Shown one piece after another: positions 32,937-41,523 of a stretch of 43,860 nucleotides of DNA. A program made the position numbers and the translations under genes. Each line of letters starts with the position of its first letter. The first letter of the stretch is position 1. Source of the DNA: Actinomycetota bacterium (lineage in GTDB: Bacteria; Actinomycetota; Acidimicrobiia; Spongiisociales; UBA4744). The notes beneath the pieces are model-generated. The model made no database searches and had not been told where the DNA came from. It saw nothing but the letters and a program-made list of their open reading frames with translations. The stretch is from positions 1 to 43,860 of the forward strand of contig JAADGS010000035.1 in the NCBI GenBank assembly GCA_013152275.1. The letters are read 5' to 3'.

Positions 32937-34220
32937 ATGAAACGACCCGCGAAATGGGCTCTGCTGCTGGTATTCGTGCTGGTGGCGGCGGCCTGCGGAG
33001 GAGCCGCCGAGAGCACCGGATCCACCGATACCACTGCCGCAACCGACACCACCGCCGCAACCGACACCACCGCCGCAACTACCGAATCGACTGCCGAGAC
33101 GGCCGCTGCGGCGCCGGTCGAGCTGCCGACCGTCAAGATCGGCTCCGTCAACAGCCTGACCGGGCCGTTTCCGTTCCCGGAGGCCTCGGCGGCGGCTGCG
33201 GCGGTATTCGATCGGTACAACGATGATCCGGCACGCGCCTTCGACATCGAGTACATCATCGAGGACGACGCAGCCGACCCGGCAATCGCCACCCAGGCGG
33301 CTCGCAAGATCGTGTCCCAAGACGGCGTGGTACTCGTGGCGGGGGGTGCCAGCCTGCTCGATTGCATCGTGGACGGCGCCTACTACGCCGAGAACGGTGT
33401 CTACTCGATCCCGGGAACCGGCGTCGACGAAGGGTGTTTTGCATCCCGGAACATCGCCCCGGTCAACACCGGTCCCTGGCTGGGCCTGGTGGTATCGCTC
33501 TATTTCACGTCCGAGATCCTCGGTCATGACAAGATCTGTTACGTCCAGTTCGACACCGGCTCGGGCGCCGAAGCCCGAGCGGCCGCGGTGGCCCGTTGGG
33601 AGGCGATCACCGGCAAGACGCTGGCGTCTCTCGACCTCTACCCGCCCGGCGACGACCTGACTCCGTATGTGGTCAAGGCCATGGACACCGGCTGTACGGC
33701 TGTGTTCGAAGGCGGCCTCGACTTCACCGCCATCGCCTGGGACCAGGCCGTGGCCACCCAGGGCGCCACGTTCGATTCGGTGCACTTCACGTCGGCGTAC
33801 ACGTCGGGGGTGGCCGAAGCCATCCCGAATCCGGCCACACCGACGTACGCCAACTCGGAGTTCGAGCCGTTCACCGAGGTCGACTCTCCGGCACTGGCCG
33901 ATTGGCGCGGACTCATGGAATCCGCGGACGTCCCGCTCACCTCGTTCGCCGAGGGCGGGTACCTGGCAGGCTTGATCGCGATCGACGTCATCGAGAGCGC
34001 CGGCATCACCGCCGACGACGACACGGCGACGCAACGCTCCAAGATCGAGCAGGCGTTGCTGACGATGAAGCCGTTCGAGCATCCGATGCTCGGCGTTCCG
34101 TTCGTGTTCGGCGATGCCGAGAAGCACAACCCGAACTACGCGTCGAAGTTCGTTCAGCTCGTCGATGGCGAGTGGGTGACGGTTACCGACGAGTTCGTCG
34201 TACTACCGGATGAATCCTGA
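32937..34220 (+). CDS. Liv-type ABC transporter substrate-binding lipoprotein
   Basis: A 427-residue periplasmic-binding protein of the branched-chain amino acid/amide/aromatic acid class (type I fold). The signal peptide ends in the lipobox VAAAC with Cys20, followed by a Thr/Ala-rich linker containing three TDTTAA repeats. The mature domain begins VKIGSVNSLTGPFPFPE, the standard Liv start, and contains IEDDAADPAIATQAARKIV. The ATG at 32937 is chosen for its GGAGGAGG site. A strong hairpin follows the gene, and the permease, fusion and ATPase genes come next. Such binding proteins also carry aromatic acids, which fits the HpaR-like regulator, but the ligand is not known. Confidence 0.9.
   Translation: MKRPAKWALLLVFVLVAAACGGAAESTGSTDTTAATDTTAATDTTAATTESTAETAAAAPVELPTVKIGSVNSLTGPFPFPEASAAAAAVFDRYNDDPARAFDIEYIIEDDAADPAIATQAARKIVSQDGVVLVAGGASLLDCIVDGAYYAENGVYSIPGTGVDEGCFASRNIAPVNTGPWLGLVVSLYFTSEILGHDKICYVQFDTGSGAEARAAAVARWEAITGKTLASLDLYPPGDDLTPYVVKAMDTGCTAVFEGGLDFTAIAWDQAVATQGATFDSVHFTSAYTSGVAEAIPNPATPTYANSEFEPFTEVDSPALADWRGLMESADVPLTSFAEGGYLAGLIAIDVIESAGITADDDTATQRSKIEQALLTMKPFEHPMLGVPFVFGDAEKHNPNYASKFVQLVDGEWVTVTDEFVVLPDES
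33024..33077 (+). repeat. three 18-bp tandem repeats in the lipoprotein linker
   Basis: Three consecutive 18-bp units (33024, 33042, 33060) encode TDTTAA; the second and third are identical and the first differs at two bases. They lengthen the disordered tether between lipid anchor and binding domain. Copy number may vary by slippage. Confidence 0.85.
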
Positions 34221-34229
34221 GCCGGTGGA

Positions 34230-34264
34230 CCGGGGAGGGCCGGCGTTGAACCGGCCCTCCCCGG
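34230..34264 (+). promoter_or_regulatory. intercistronic hairpin after the Liv-type binding protein gene
   Basis: A perfect 14-bp GC-rich stem (34230-34243 with 34251-34264) closes a 7-base loop starting 10 bases after the stop codon. No T-run follows. It mirrors the hairpin after the other binding-protein gene at 3468-3502, and probably sets a high binding protein to permease ratio. Confidence 0.65.
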
Positions 34265-34288
34265 ACCGGCACGGAGAAGTGCTCCAGC

Positions 34289-35146
34289 ATGTTTGATGCT
34301 GCCATATCCGGCATTCCGTCAGGGGGAGCCTATGCCCTCATCGGGGTGACCGTCGTCCTGCTGTATCGGATGACGGGCACGCTCAACTTTGCGGCCGCCG
34401 TCACCGGTGCCTTCGGGGCGTTCACCGTCGTGGCGATCAACGGCGCCGGCGTCGGTCTCGGGGTGGCCGTCCTCGTCGGGATGATCGTTGGTGGCATCGT
34501 TTCCGGGCTGCTGGGCGTCGTGGCAGCCTTTCTCTTCTCCGACCACGACGAGATCTCGCGTTCGGTCGTCACGATCGCCATGGCGATCGGGCTGTTCGCC
34601 GTGGCGTTTCGTATCTTCGGAGACCAACCGCGGGCCTTTCCCCCGCTGTTCGGAGGATCGAACATCACTGTCGGAGGTGTCGTCCTGCCGACCTCGAACC
34701 TCGTGTCGGCGGCTCTTGCCCTCGGGCTTGCGGTTGGGATCAACGCCGTGTTGACTCGCACCCGTCTCGGCCTCAAGTACCAGGCACTGAGCGTTCGGGC
34801 GGCGACGGCCGAGGGTCTCGGTGTGCCGGTGCGGGGCCTGCTCGTCGGGGCCTGGGCCTTCTCCGGGTTCGTCGCGGCGTTCGCCCTCACCCTGGCGGCC
34901 CCGACCCGGCAGGCGGACATGACCTCACTCGGTCTCCTCGTGATTCCGGCGTTCGCCGCTGCCCTGATAGGTGGCTTCCGGTCGTTCACCTGGATCGCCG
35001 TCGGTGGGATCACCCTGGGTGTGTTCGAGGCGCTGGTGATACGCGTGAGGCCGCTCGCGACGTACCGCAGCGCGCTTCCGTTCGTCGTGATCGTCGCGCT
35101 GTTGCTGTGGACCCAGCGCCGGGCGATCTGGGATGAGGCTCGATGA
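34289..35146 (+). CDS. livH: Liv-type ABC permease (LivH-like)
   Basis: A 285-residue, strongly hydrophobic permease with about eight membrane segments. The N-terminal ISGIPSGGAYALIGVTVVLL and the LNFAAAVTGAFGA region are typical of LivH. A cytoplasmic loop GLKYQALSVRAATAEGLGV corresponds to the coupling helix. The stop overlaps the start of the permease-ATPase fusion gene (ATGA). It forms the channel with the N-terminal half of that fusion. Confidence 0.9.
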   Translation: MFDAAISGIPSGGAYALIGVTVVLLYRMTGTLNFAAAVTGAFGAFTVVAINGAGVGLGVAVLVGMIVGGIVSGLLGVVAAFLFSDHDEISRSVVTIAMAIGLFAVAFRIFGDQPRAFPPLFGGSNITVGGVVLPTSNLVSAALALGLAVGINAVLTRTRLGLKYQALSVRAATAEGLGVPVRGLLVGAWAFSGFVAAFALTLAAPTRQADMTSLGLLVIPAFAAALIGGFRSFTWIAVGGITLGVFEALVIRVRPLATYRSALPFVVIVALLLWTQRRAIWDEAR

Positions 35147-36894
35147 TCGGATCACTGTCTGCCCGCGTGCCGATCCGGCCGACGCATCCCATCGGCCTGG
35201 CCCTGGGAGTGGCCGCCGTCGGGTTCGTGATCTGGCTTCCGGAGTTCTGGACGTACCTGTTCATCGGGGCGGTGGTCAGCGCGCTCGTCGCGGCGAGTGT
35301 CGGCGTGGTCTACGGCAGCGCCGGGCTGGTATCACTCTGCCAGCTCACGTTTGCGGCAATTGGAGCCTGGACGATCGGGTGGCTGAACGTTCATACCGGG
35401 ATCCCGTTTCTGGCCTTGTTGTTGATCGGCGGAATCGCCGCGGTGCCGGTCGGGTTGGTGATCGGCCTGCTGTCCCTTCGTCTCCGGGGGATACACCTGG
35501 CCGTCGTCACCATGAGTTTCGCCGTGGCGAGCACGGTGGTGCTCCGCCAGATCGAGTTCCCCGGATCGCTGAGCAACCAACCCGTCCGACGCCCCGAGCT
35601 GTTCGCCAGTGAGAACGGGTACTTCCTGCTGGCGGTGGCCGTTCTGGTCGTGATCTTTGTCGCCCTGAACGCGATGCGGAAGAGGCCGGTCGGTCTCGCC
35701 TGGCGTGCCGTGCGCCACAGCGAGCGTGCGGCGGCGGCGTTGGGTTTGAACGTTCCCCTCTCCAAGCTGATCGCCTTCGCGGTGGGGGCATTCATCGCCG
35801 GAGTTGCCGGAGGTCTCCTTGTCGGTCAGAACGGCACCGTCAGCTTGCGGAGCTTCGAGGTGCTCGACTCGCTCGTCATCTTCACGGTCGCAGTCATGGT
35901 CGGGGCCGACTATCTCGAGGGTGCGGTCATGGCGGGGTTGTTCGCGACAGTCGTTCCCGAGCTCTTCCGGAACTGGAGCATTCCGCTGGACGTGGTTCCG
36001 ATCCTGTTCGCCATCGGCGCCATCGATATTCTTCGCCGGGGAGGGGACGGGATCAGCGGGCAGCTTCGCCGGCGCATGCGAACCTGGCGAGGTGCCGCAA
36101 CACGGGAAGAGGCGGTGGCCGGGGAGCCGGCACCAGCCGGTGTCATCGTGCCGGTGCAGGACGGTCCGGTCGGCGCGGCACGGCCGCCGGAGCTGACGAT
36201 CGAGGGCCTGAGCGTGAGGTTCGGGGCGGTGCGAGCACTCGACGGCGTGAGCCTCACCGTGCCGGCCGAATCTGTCGTCGGCCTGATTGGGCCAAACGGG
36301 GCGGGAAAATCTACGCTGGTCGATGTAGTGACCGGGTTCGTTCGCGGCGAACACGGTGTGGTCATGCTCGGGGGACGCTCACTGAATGGCCTCCCTGCAC
36401 ACTCCCGCGCGAGGAGCGGTTTGCGACGCACGTTTCAACAGGGAAGGGCGATTCCGGGGCTGACGGTCGAGCAGTACCTTCGCCTCGGCTCGAACGGGAG
36501 CGCCACCGACGCCGACCTCGATCGGGTCATCGACGCGCTCGGCTGCCCCGGCCGATCGGTGCGTATCGAGGAGATCGACATGCCGACTCGCCGCCTGGTG
36601 GAGGCCGCGGCCTGTTTTGTCGCAAGTCCGAAACTGGTCCTCCTGGACGAACCGGCGGCGGGTCTCGGTGAGGCGGAATCGGCCCGGCTCGCCAGGAGCA
36701 TTGCCTCGCTCCCGGAGCTGTTCGGCTGTTCCGTTCTCCTGATCGAGCACGATGTGGAAGTCGTCCACGCCGCCTGTGACTATGTCACCGTGCTGGATTT
36801 CGGGAAGGTGATCGCCCAGGGCCCACCCGCGGAAGTCTTCTCATCTCCCGAGGTGATGAGCGCGTTCCTCGGAAAAGTCGGGGTGGCGCCATGA
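35143..36894 (+). CDS. fused Liv-type permease and ATPase (LivM-LivG)
   Basis: A 583-residue fusion. Residues 1-310 are a LivM-type permease (GLVSLCQLTFAAIGAW, RLRGIHLAVVTMSFA, and the coupling loop AVRHSERAAAALGLN). Residues about 350-583 are a LivG-type ATPase with Walker A GPNGAGKST and Walker B LVLLDEPAAGL, ending in the typical FSSPEVMSAFLG. The linker is rich in Ala, Pro and Gly. The ABC signature, normally LSxGQ/E, is degenerate (DMPTRRLVEAA), so ATP hydrolysis may rely on the partner LivF site. Both ends overlap neighbours by ATGA. Permease-ATPase fusions of this type occur in actinobacterial aromatic/amide importers. Confidence 0.9.
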   Translation: MIGSLSARVPIRPTHPIGLALGVAAVGFVIWLPEFWTYLFIGAVVSALVAASVGVVYGSAGLVSLCQLTFAAIGAWTIGWLNVHTGIPFLALLLIGGIAAVPVGLVIGLLSLRLRGIHLAVVTMSFAVASTVVLRQIEFPGSLSNQPVRRPELFASENGYFLLAVAVLVVIFVALNAMRKRPVGLAWRAVRHSERAAAALGLNVPLSKLIAFAVGAFIAGVAGGLLVGQNGTVSLRSFEVLDSLVIFTVAVMVGADYLEGAVMAGLFATVVPELFRNWSIPLDVVPILFAIGAIDILRRGGDGISGQLRRRMRTWRGAATREEAVAGEPAPAGVIVPVQDGPVGAARPPELTIEGLSVRFGAVRALDGVSLTVPAESVVGLIGPNGAGKSTLVDVVTGFVRGEHGVVMLGGRSLNGLPAHSRARSGLRRTFQQGRAIPGLTVEQYLRLGSNGSATDADLDRVIDALGCPGRSVRIEEIDMPTRRLVEAAACFVASPKLVLLDEPAAGLGEAESARLARSIASLPELFGCSVLLIEHDVEVVHAACDYVTVLDFGKVIAQGPPAEVFSSPEVMSAFLGKVGVAP

Positions 36895-37661
36895 GCGCTC
36901 TGCTCCGGGTCGAGGATCTTCACGTGGACCGGGGAGGATTCCCGGTCGTCCGGGGGGTGGGGCTCGAAGTGTGCGAAGGATCGATCGCCGTTCTCCTCGG
37001 GAACAACGGTGCCGGCAAGTCGACCACCCTCGACGGGATCGCCGGGGCAATTCCGGTGGCCGGGGGCCGGGTGACCCTGTCCGGGCTCGAGATCACCCAG
37101 AGCCGGCCCTACCAGCGAGCCCGGTTGGGACTCGCCTATGTCGAGCAGGGGAAAGCGGTCTTTCCCGCCCTCACCGCCGAAGAGAACGTCATGGTGGCGG
37201 CTCCCCGAGGGCGGGCGCTCGAAGCCTTGGCGATGTTTCCGGAGCTTCACGATCGACGGAGGACTCCGGCCGGTTTGTTGAGCGGCGGCGAGCAGCAGAT
37301 GCTGGTTGTCGCCCGAGCTCTCTCGCTGCAACCCCGGGTCCTGCTCCTCGACGAGATCTCCTTCGGGCTTGCCCCGGTTATCGTGCTCCGGCTGATGGCG
37401 GCGGTGCGCCGCCTGGCCGACGACGGCATGGCGGTGCTCCTGGTCGAGCAGTTCGCCTCGCTGGCCCTCGAGGTGGGCGATCGGGCGTACGTCCTCAACA
37501 AGGGCACGATCGAGTACGAGGGTCCCTGCCGAACTCTCATCGAACATCCGGAGATACTCCACACCGCCTACCTGGGAATCTCCCCGGTGGCGCTCTCCGC
37601 CGATGCCGGTTTCGACGCCGACTCGGGTCGGGTCGGGTCCCGGTCGACTGGGGGTGCGTGA
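36891..37661 (+). CDS. livF: Liv-type ABC transporter ATPase (LivF-like)
   Basis: A 256-residue ATPase with Walker A GNNGAGKST, a canonical signature LLSGGEQQMLVVARAL and Walker B LLLDEISFGLAP. The last 20 residues are a non-conserved tail. It pairs with the ATPase half of the LivM-LivG fusion. The Walker B segment has Ile-Ser where most have Pro-Ser (DEISFGL), a mild change. The GTG of the aldehyde dehydrogenase gene follows the TGA with no gap. Confidence 0.9.
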   Translation: MSALLRVEDLHVDRGGFPVVRGVGLEVCEGSIAVLLGNNGAGKSTTLDGIAGAIPVAGGRVTLSGLEITQSRPYQRARLGLAYVEQGKAVFPALTAEENVMVAAPRGRALEALAMFPELHDRRRTPAGLLSGGEQQMLVVARALSLQPRVLLLDEISFGLAPVIVLRLMAAVRRLADDGMAVLLVEQFASLALEVGDRAYVLNKGTIEYEGPCRTLIEHPEILHTAYLGISPVALSADAGFDADSGRVGSRSTGGA

Positions 37662-39107
37662 GTGGAGCGTCGAGGTGTCTTCATCGCCGGGGACTGGGCG
37701 GGATCGGGGCCGCCGGTCGAGATTCGTGATCCCGCGGATGCTCGTGTTGTCGTCGCGACGGTCATGACCGGATCGCCCGATGATCTCCGAAATGCGGTCG
37801 CAGCCGCCCAGGCGGCGGTCTCCTGGCAGGTGACGTCCCCTCAGGAGCGCGCCGGCTACCTGTCGACGGCCGCCCGGCTGCTGCGCGAACGGGCGGAAAG
37901 GATCGCGGCCGAACTGGTCTCGGAGGAGGGCAAGACGCTCCGCGAAGCCGGCGGAGAGGTCATCCGGTCCGCCGCCACCCTCGAATACCACGCCGGTCAA
38001 GCCCTCCGGGCCCAAGGTGAGGTGCTCGCTCCGATCCGGCCGGGGGCGTTGACCGTGACGCGGCGCCGACCGGTGGGACCGGTGGCGGTGATCTCACCGT
38101 TCAACTTCCCGATGCTGGTTCCCGCATGGAAGATCGGGCCGGCGCTGGCCCACGGCAACACCGTCGTCTGGAAGCCTTCTTCACTGACACCCCTGACCGC
38201 CATCAACTTGACAGAAGCGTTCCACGACGCCGGTCTTCCCCCCGGTGTACTCAACATGGTGGTGGCCTCCGGCAAGGCCGCGGCAGGGAGCCTCATCGGT
38301 GCTCCCGGTATCAAGGCGTTGACATTCACCGGTTCCACCACGGCCGGACGCACCATCCAAGCGCGCCTCGGCGGGCTCGACACCAGAGTGCAGCTCGAGA
38401 TGGGGGGGAACAACGCGGCGATCGTGTTCGACGGCGTCGACGTTGCCCAGGTGGCGGCCGAGATCATCAAGGGAGCGCTGGCGGGATCGGGTCAGCGCTG
38501 CACCGGAATCCGGCGTGTCATCATCGCCGGTCGGGTCGCGGGAATCGAGGACGCGTTGGTGGCAGAAGCCGGCAGGTGGCGCGTCGGACCGGGGATGGAC
38601 CCGAACTCCGACATGGGCCCGCTGGTGAGCGCCGCGGCCCGGCGTGATGTCCTCGCCGGGCTGGAGCGGCTGGTGGGGGCAGGTGCCACGATCGTCACGG
38701 CGGACCGTACGGTCGAGGACGAGGTTTGGGAGCATGGCCATTTCGTGGCGCCGGCGATTGTCTCCAATCTGGATCCGGACGACGATCTGGCGTGCGAGGA
38801 GATCTTCGGTCCCGTCTTGAGCCTGTATCGGGCGGATACTCGGGACGAAGCCTTCCGACTGGCCAACGCCACCCCGTTCGGGCTCTCCCATGCCGTGTTC
38901 TCTCCCGAGATCGACGATGCCCTCGCCGCGGCGGATTCCCTCGAGGCGGGCATGGTCCATGTGAATGCGTCAGGCGGGGTCGCCCCCCACGTTCCCTTCG
39001 TCGGGTGGGGTGATTCCGGGTTCGGTCCGGCCGAGCAAGGCGAGACCGCCGTCGAATTCTTTACGCGAACTCAGGTCATCAATGTTCACGGTGCCCGGTT
39101 TGTCTGA
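37662..39107 (+). CDS. NAD(P)-dependent aldehyde dehydrogenase
   Basis: A 481-residue ALDH-superfamily enzyme. Catalytic residues are Asn148 (ISPFNFP), the general base Glu246 (LEMGGNN) and the nucleophile Cys280 (SGQRCTG), all present, so it is a hydrolytic ALDH that makes free acids, unlike the CoA-acylating MmsA at 12591. Similar proteins oxidise succinate semialdehyde, 2-oxoglutarate semialdehyde or aromatic aldehydes. The GTG start directly follows the livF stop. It overlaps the second HAD phosphatase gene by 26 bases. In this cluster it probably oxidises an aldehyde released from the imported substrate. Confidence 0.9.
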   Translation: MERRGVFIAGDWAGSGPPVEIRDPADARVVVATVMTGSPDDLRNAVAAAQAAVSWQVTSPQERAGYLSTAARLLRERAERIAAELVSEEGKTLREAGGEVIRSAATLEYHAGQALRAQGEVLAPIRPGALTVTRRRPVGPVAVISPFNFPMLVPAWKIGPALAHGNTVVWKPSSLTPLTAINLTEAFHDAGLPPGVLNMVVASGKAAAGSLIGAPGIKALTFTGSTTAGRTIQARLGGLDTRVQLEMGGNNAAIVFDGVDVAQVAAEIIKGALAGSGQRCTGIRRVIIAGRVAGIEDALVAEAGRWRVGPGMDPNSDMGPLVSAAARRDVLAGLERLVGAGATIVTADRTVEDEVWEHGHFVAPAIVSNLDPDDDLACEEIFGPVLSLYRADTRDEAFRLANATPFGLSHAVFSPEIDDALAAADSLEAGMVHVNASGGVAPHVPFVGWGDSGFGPAEQGETAVEFFTRTQVINVHGARFV

Positions 39108-39912
39108 GTCCGCCGTGGCACTTCTCGGAGCCGGCCGTTACCGGACCGTCCTGTTCGATCTCGACGGCACCGTATACATCGACGGCAAGGCGCTTCCGGG
39201 CGTCCCCGCCTTTGTGGAGGAGGCGCGCCGAGCGGGGCATCGAGTCGGCTTTCTCACCAACATGTCCTATCGATCCCGGGAGTGGTGCTTGGACGTCCTC
39301 CACCAGGTCCAGGTCGAAGCGAAACCGGATGAACTGATAACCACCGTGGACGTGATGGTGGAAGTTCTCCGCTCCAGAGGGATGAAGAAGGTGGCCGCCA
39401 TCGGCTCAGACGAGTTCCGGTCGCAACTCTCCCGGGCGGGGGTGCAGGTCGGAGACCTTCTCGCGGGGCCGATCCACGATCCGGATGCACTCGTTGTCGG
39501 AATGTGGCCGGGAGCCTCCCGGGAGTCGATCGCCGCTGCGGTCGGCCTGATCAGCAACGCGGTTCCGGTCTTCGCGACGTCGGGAGTCGGATCGTTGCCC
39601 ACCTCGAACGGGTTGGTGTCGGGAGCGGCCGGCATCGTCCGTCGACTCCGGGAGGGCTCCGGCATGCCGGTGACGATCACCGGGAAACCGGGTCGACTCT
39701 TCAGCGATGTCGTCAAGCGTCGTCTCGACCTCGTCGATCCGGTGCTGGTGGTCGGAGACACCATCGAGGTCGACATCGTCATGGCAGACAGCAACGGTTG
39801 GGACTCGCTGCTGGTGCTCACCGGTGCCTCCAGCGACCACCAGGCCCAGGCGATGACGGGGGGAGGAGGGCCCACGTATGTCGCACGCACGCTCGACGAC
39901 GTCGAGATGTGA
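39082..39912 (+). CDS. HAD-IIA family phosphatase (NagD-like), copy 2
   Basis: A 276-residue HAD-IIA hydrolase, paralogous to the protein at 29725. Motif I is LFDLDGTVYIDG, motif II FLTNMSY, motif III GKPGRLFSDV, and motif IV VGDTIEVDI. The start is uncertain: ATG 39082 overlaps the dehydrogenase end, while GTG 39115 is a possible alternative, and no strong ribosome site is seen. It ends the transporter operon. Two phosphatases of one subclass in the same cluster, alongside a split dikinase, suggest a phosphorylated intermediate. Confidence 0.82.
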   Translation: MFTVPGLSESAVALLGAGRYRTVLFDLDGTVYIDGKALPGVPAFVEEARRAGHRVGFLTNMSYRSREWCLDVLHQVQVEAKPDELITTVDVMVEVLRSRGMKKVAAIGSDEFRSQLSRAGVQVGDLLAGPIHDPDALVVGMWPGASRESIAAAVGLISNAVPVFATSGVGSLPTSNGLVSGAAGIVRRLREGSGMPVTITGKPGRLFSDVVKRRLDLVDPVLVVGDTIEVDIVMADSNGWDSLLVLTGASSDHQAQAMTGGGGPTYVARTLDDVEM

Positions 39913-40009
39913 GAGATCCGGCCGGTGCTCGTCACCGTTTCGGCTGCCGGTGTGGCTGCCGTCCGGGACGGTTGACGGCGACGGTGTTGGTAGTTCCTGT
40001 GGTCTAATA

Positions 40010-40024
40010 TTATTGTGGCAATAA
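40010..40024. promoter_or_regulatory. candidate MarR operator
   Basis: A perfect inverted repeat TTATTG-TGG-CAATAA lies in an AT-rich stretch (39998-40045) about 30 bases ahead of the marR start. MarR proteins bind short AT-rich palindromes and usually control their own genes, so this is the natural candidate site. Confidence 0.55.
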
Positions 40025-40052
40025 CAATCACAGTAGGAATAATCAACACACC

Positions 40053-40523
40053 ATGATGAATCAAGAATATGACCCACTCGAGCGGGGTTTCGAGCGCTCG
40101 GTTCCGATGATGTTCTACCGGGCACTGGACGCGGTCCTTCCCCCGTTCCGGGAGATCTTCGCCAAGTTCAACATCACCCAACCCCAGTGGCGTGTTCTCC
40201 GGGTCCTGTGGGACGAGGACGGCCAGAACCTCACCTCGATTGCCGAGCGAACGCTCATCGTGCCCACGGTGCTCGTTGGGATCGTCGACCGGCTCGAGCG
40301 CGATGGCAGGGTCGAACGGCGGCGGTCGCACAAGGACCGACGACGCGTGCACGTTTGCCTGACCGAGAGCGGGCGGGCGCTCAAAGACGATGTGGTGCCG
40401 CTCGTGCGTGACGTCTACGTTCAGTTACAGGCAGCCCTCGAACCGGAAGAGTGGGCAAACCTCTACGACGCCATCGACAAACTCATCGAGGCCGAAAACA
40501 ACGCCCGCGCGACTTCTGTGTGA
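40053..40523 (+). CDS. MarR-family regulator (HpaR-like)
   Basis: A 156-residue winged-helix regulator. The order of elements (ERGFERSVPMMFYRAL, ITQPQWRVLRVLWDEDG, LTSIAERTLIVPTVLVGIVDRLERDG, then the wing RRRSHKDRRRVHVCLTE) is close to HpaR, the repressor of homoprotocatechuate (aromatic) degradation. It follows the transporter/ALDH operon in the same direction with its own AT-rich leader. The HpaR similarity suggests an aromatic or phenolic effector for the whole 24-40 kb cluster; that link is inference. An upstream palindrome is the likely autoregulatory site. Confidence 0.9.
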   Translation: MMNQEYDPLERGFERSVPMMFYRALDAVLPPFREIFAKFNITQPQWRVLRVLWDEDGQNLTSIAERTLIVPTVLVGIVDRLERDGRVERRRSHKDRRRVHVCLTESGRALKDDVVPLVRDVYVQLQAALEPEEWANLYDAIDKLIEAENNARATSV

Positions 40524-40734
40524 CCTCGGACCGACGCGGCGGACATCCGCACGCGTGAGCATCCGATGCTGCACGAGACTGCGTAGGCCGGCCGGTCCGG
40601 CTCGGTTGGCCCCCGGCCCAACGCGATCGGGACACACCGACTGATGAGACGAAGGGGCGGGGCCGAGCGTCTCGCGGGCGCAGGGTTCGCCGCCGGCAAG
40701 ACGGGCGTGCCGACCAAGTGCCGCGTGCAGCCGG

Positions 40735-41367
40735 TCACGGTGACCACTCTCGTTTGTTGATCGCCTCGATGACCTGTCTCGGGGCGATGTGGTTGAGGTA
40801 CCGGTCGGTGGTGGCGAGCGACGCGTGGCCGAGCTGACGCTGAATGATCGGCATCTCGACGCCTTCCATGGCCAGCTCGTAGGCGTGCGTGTGGCGGAAA
40901 CCGTGCGGATGAACCCGCTTGGTGATTCCGGCGGCTTCGGCGAGTCGGCACAGGAGCGTGCGCAGGTAGGAATGGTGCAGGTGGCGCCCCTGCAACGTGC
41001 AGAAGAGTGTCTGCTCGGCTCCGAATCCGAGTGAGGCCCGGCGTTCGAGCCACGCTTGGACGATCCGGCCTCCACCGGAGTCGATGCCGACGGTTCGGCG
41101 ACGATCACCCTTGCCGTGAAGGACGGTGACCGATCCTGCGGCGAGGTCGACGTCCTTGGGCCGCAGGTCGAGGGCTTCGGCGTGACGCAGGCCCGTTCGG
41201 TAGAGGAGCGTGATCAGTGCCCTGTTGCGAAGTCCCAGGGATGAGGTCGTCGGGATTTGGGCGAGGAGCGCCCGCATCTCGTCGGGCGTGAGGATCTCGG
41301 CCGGGTAGGTCTTGCCCTTGTTGGCGGGCGTCCGACCTTTGCGCAGTTGGGAGAACTCGGACCGCAT
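40735..41367 (-). CDS. single-domain tyrosine recombinase/integrase
   Basis: A 210-residue protein that consists of the catalytic domain alone. All tyrosine-recombinase residues are visible: Arg61 (TGLRHAEAL), Lys86 (HGKGDRR), His155 and Arg158 (HPHGFRHTH), His181 (QLGHASLATT) and Tyr190. The N-terminal DNA-binding (SAM-like) domain of ordinary integrases is missing. A longer leftward frame upstream is very Arg/Pro-rich and runs through the vapB gene, so the ATG at 41367 is taken as start. Direct neighbours are vapBC, divergent. It may mark a mobile or formerly mobile segment; no attachment site was identified. Confidence 0.8.
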   Translation of the reverse strand: MRSEFSQLRKGRTPANKGKTYPAEILTPDEMRALLAQIPTTSSLGLRNRALITLLYRTGLRHAEALDLRPKDVDLAAGSVTVLHGKGDRRRTVGIDSGGGRIVQAWLERRASLGFGAEQTLFCTLQGRHLHHSYLRTLLCRLAEAAGITKRVHPHGFRHTHAYELAMEGVEMPIIQRQLGHASLATTDRYLNHIAPRQVIEAINKREWSP

Positions 41368-41523
41368 GCCGACACGGTATGGCACGGGTGTGACAGAACC
41401 GCCGCGCCGGTCGGCCGTAGACACCAGATCGCGAAACTCCAGACCGGTGGGTCGATCGTGTGGGCGTATGTTCGCGGGGGCACGTCGTGGGCGGCCGACA
41501 CTCGCAGCATGGGTATGGCACAG

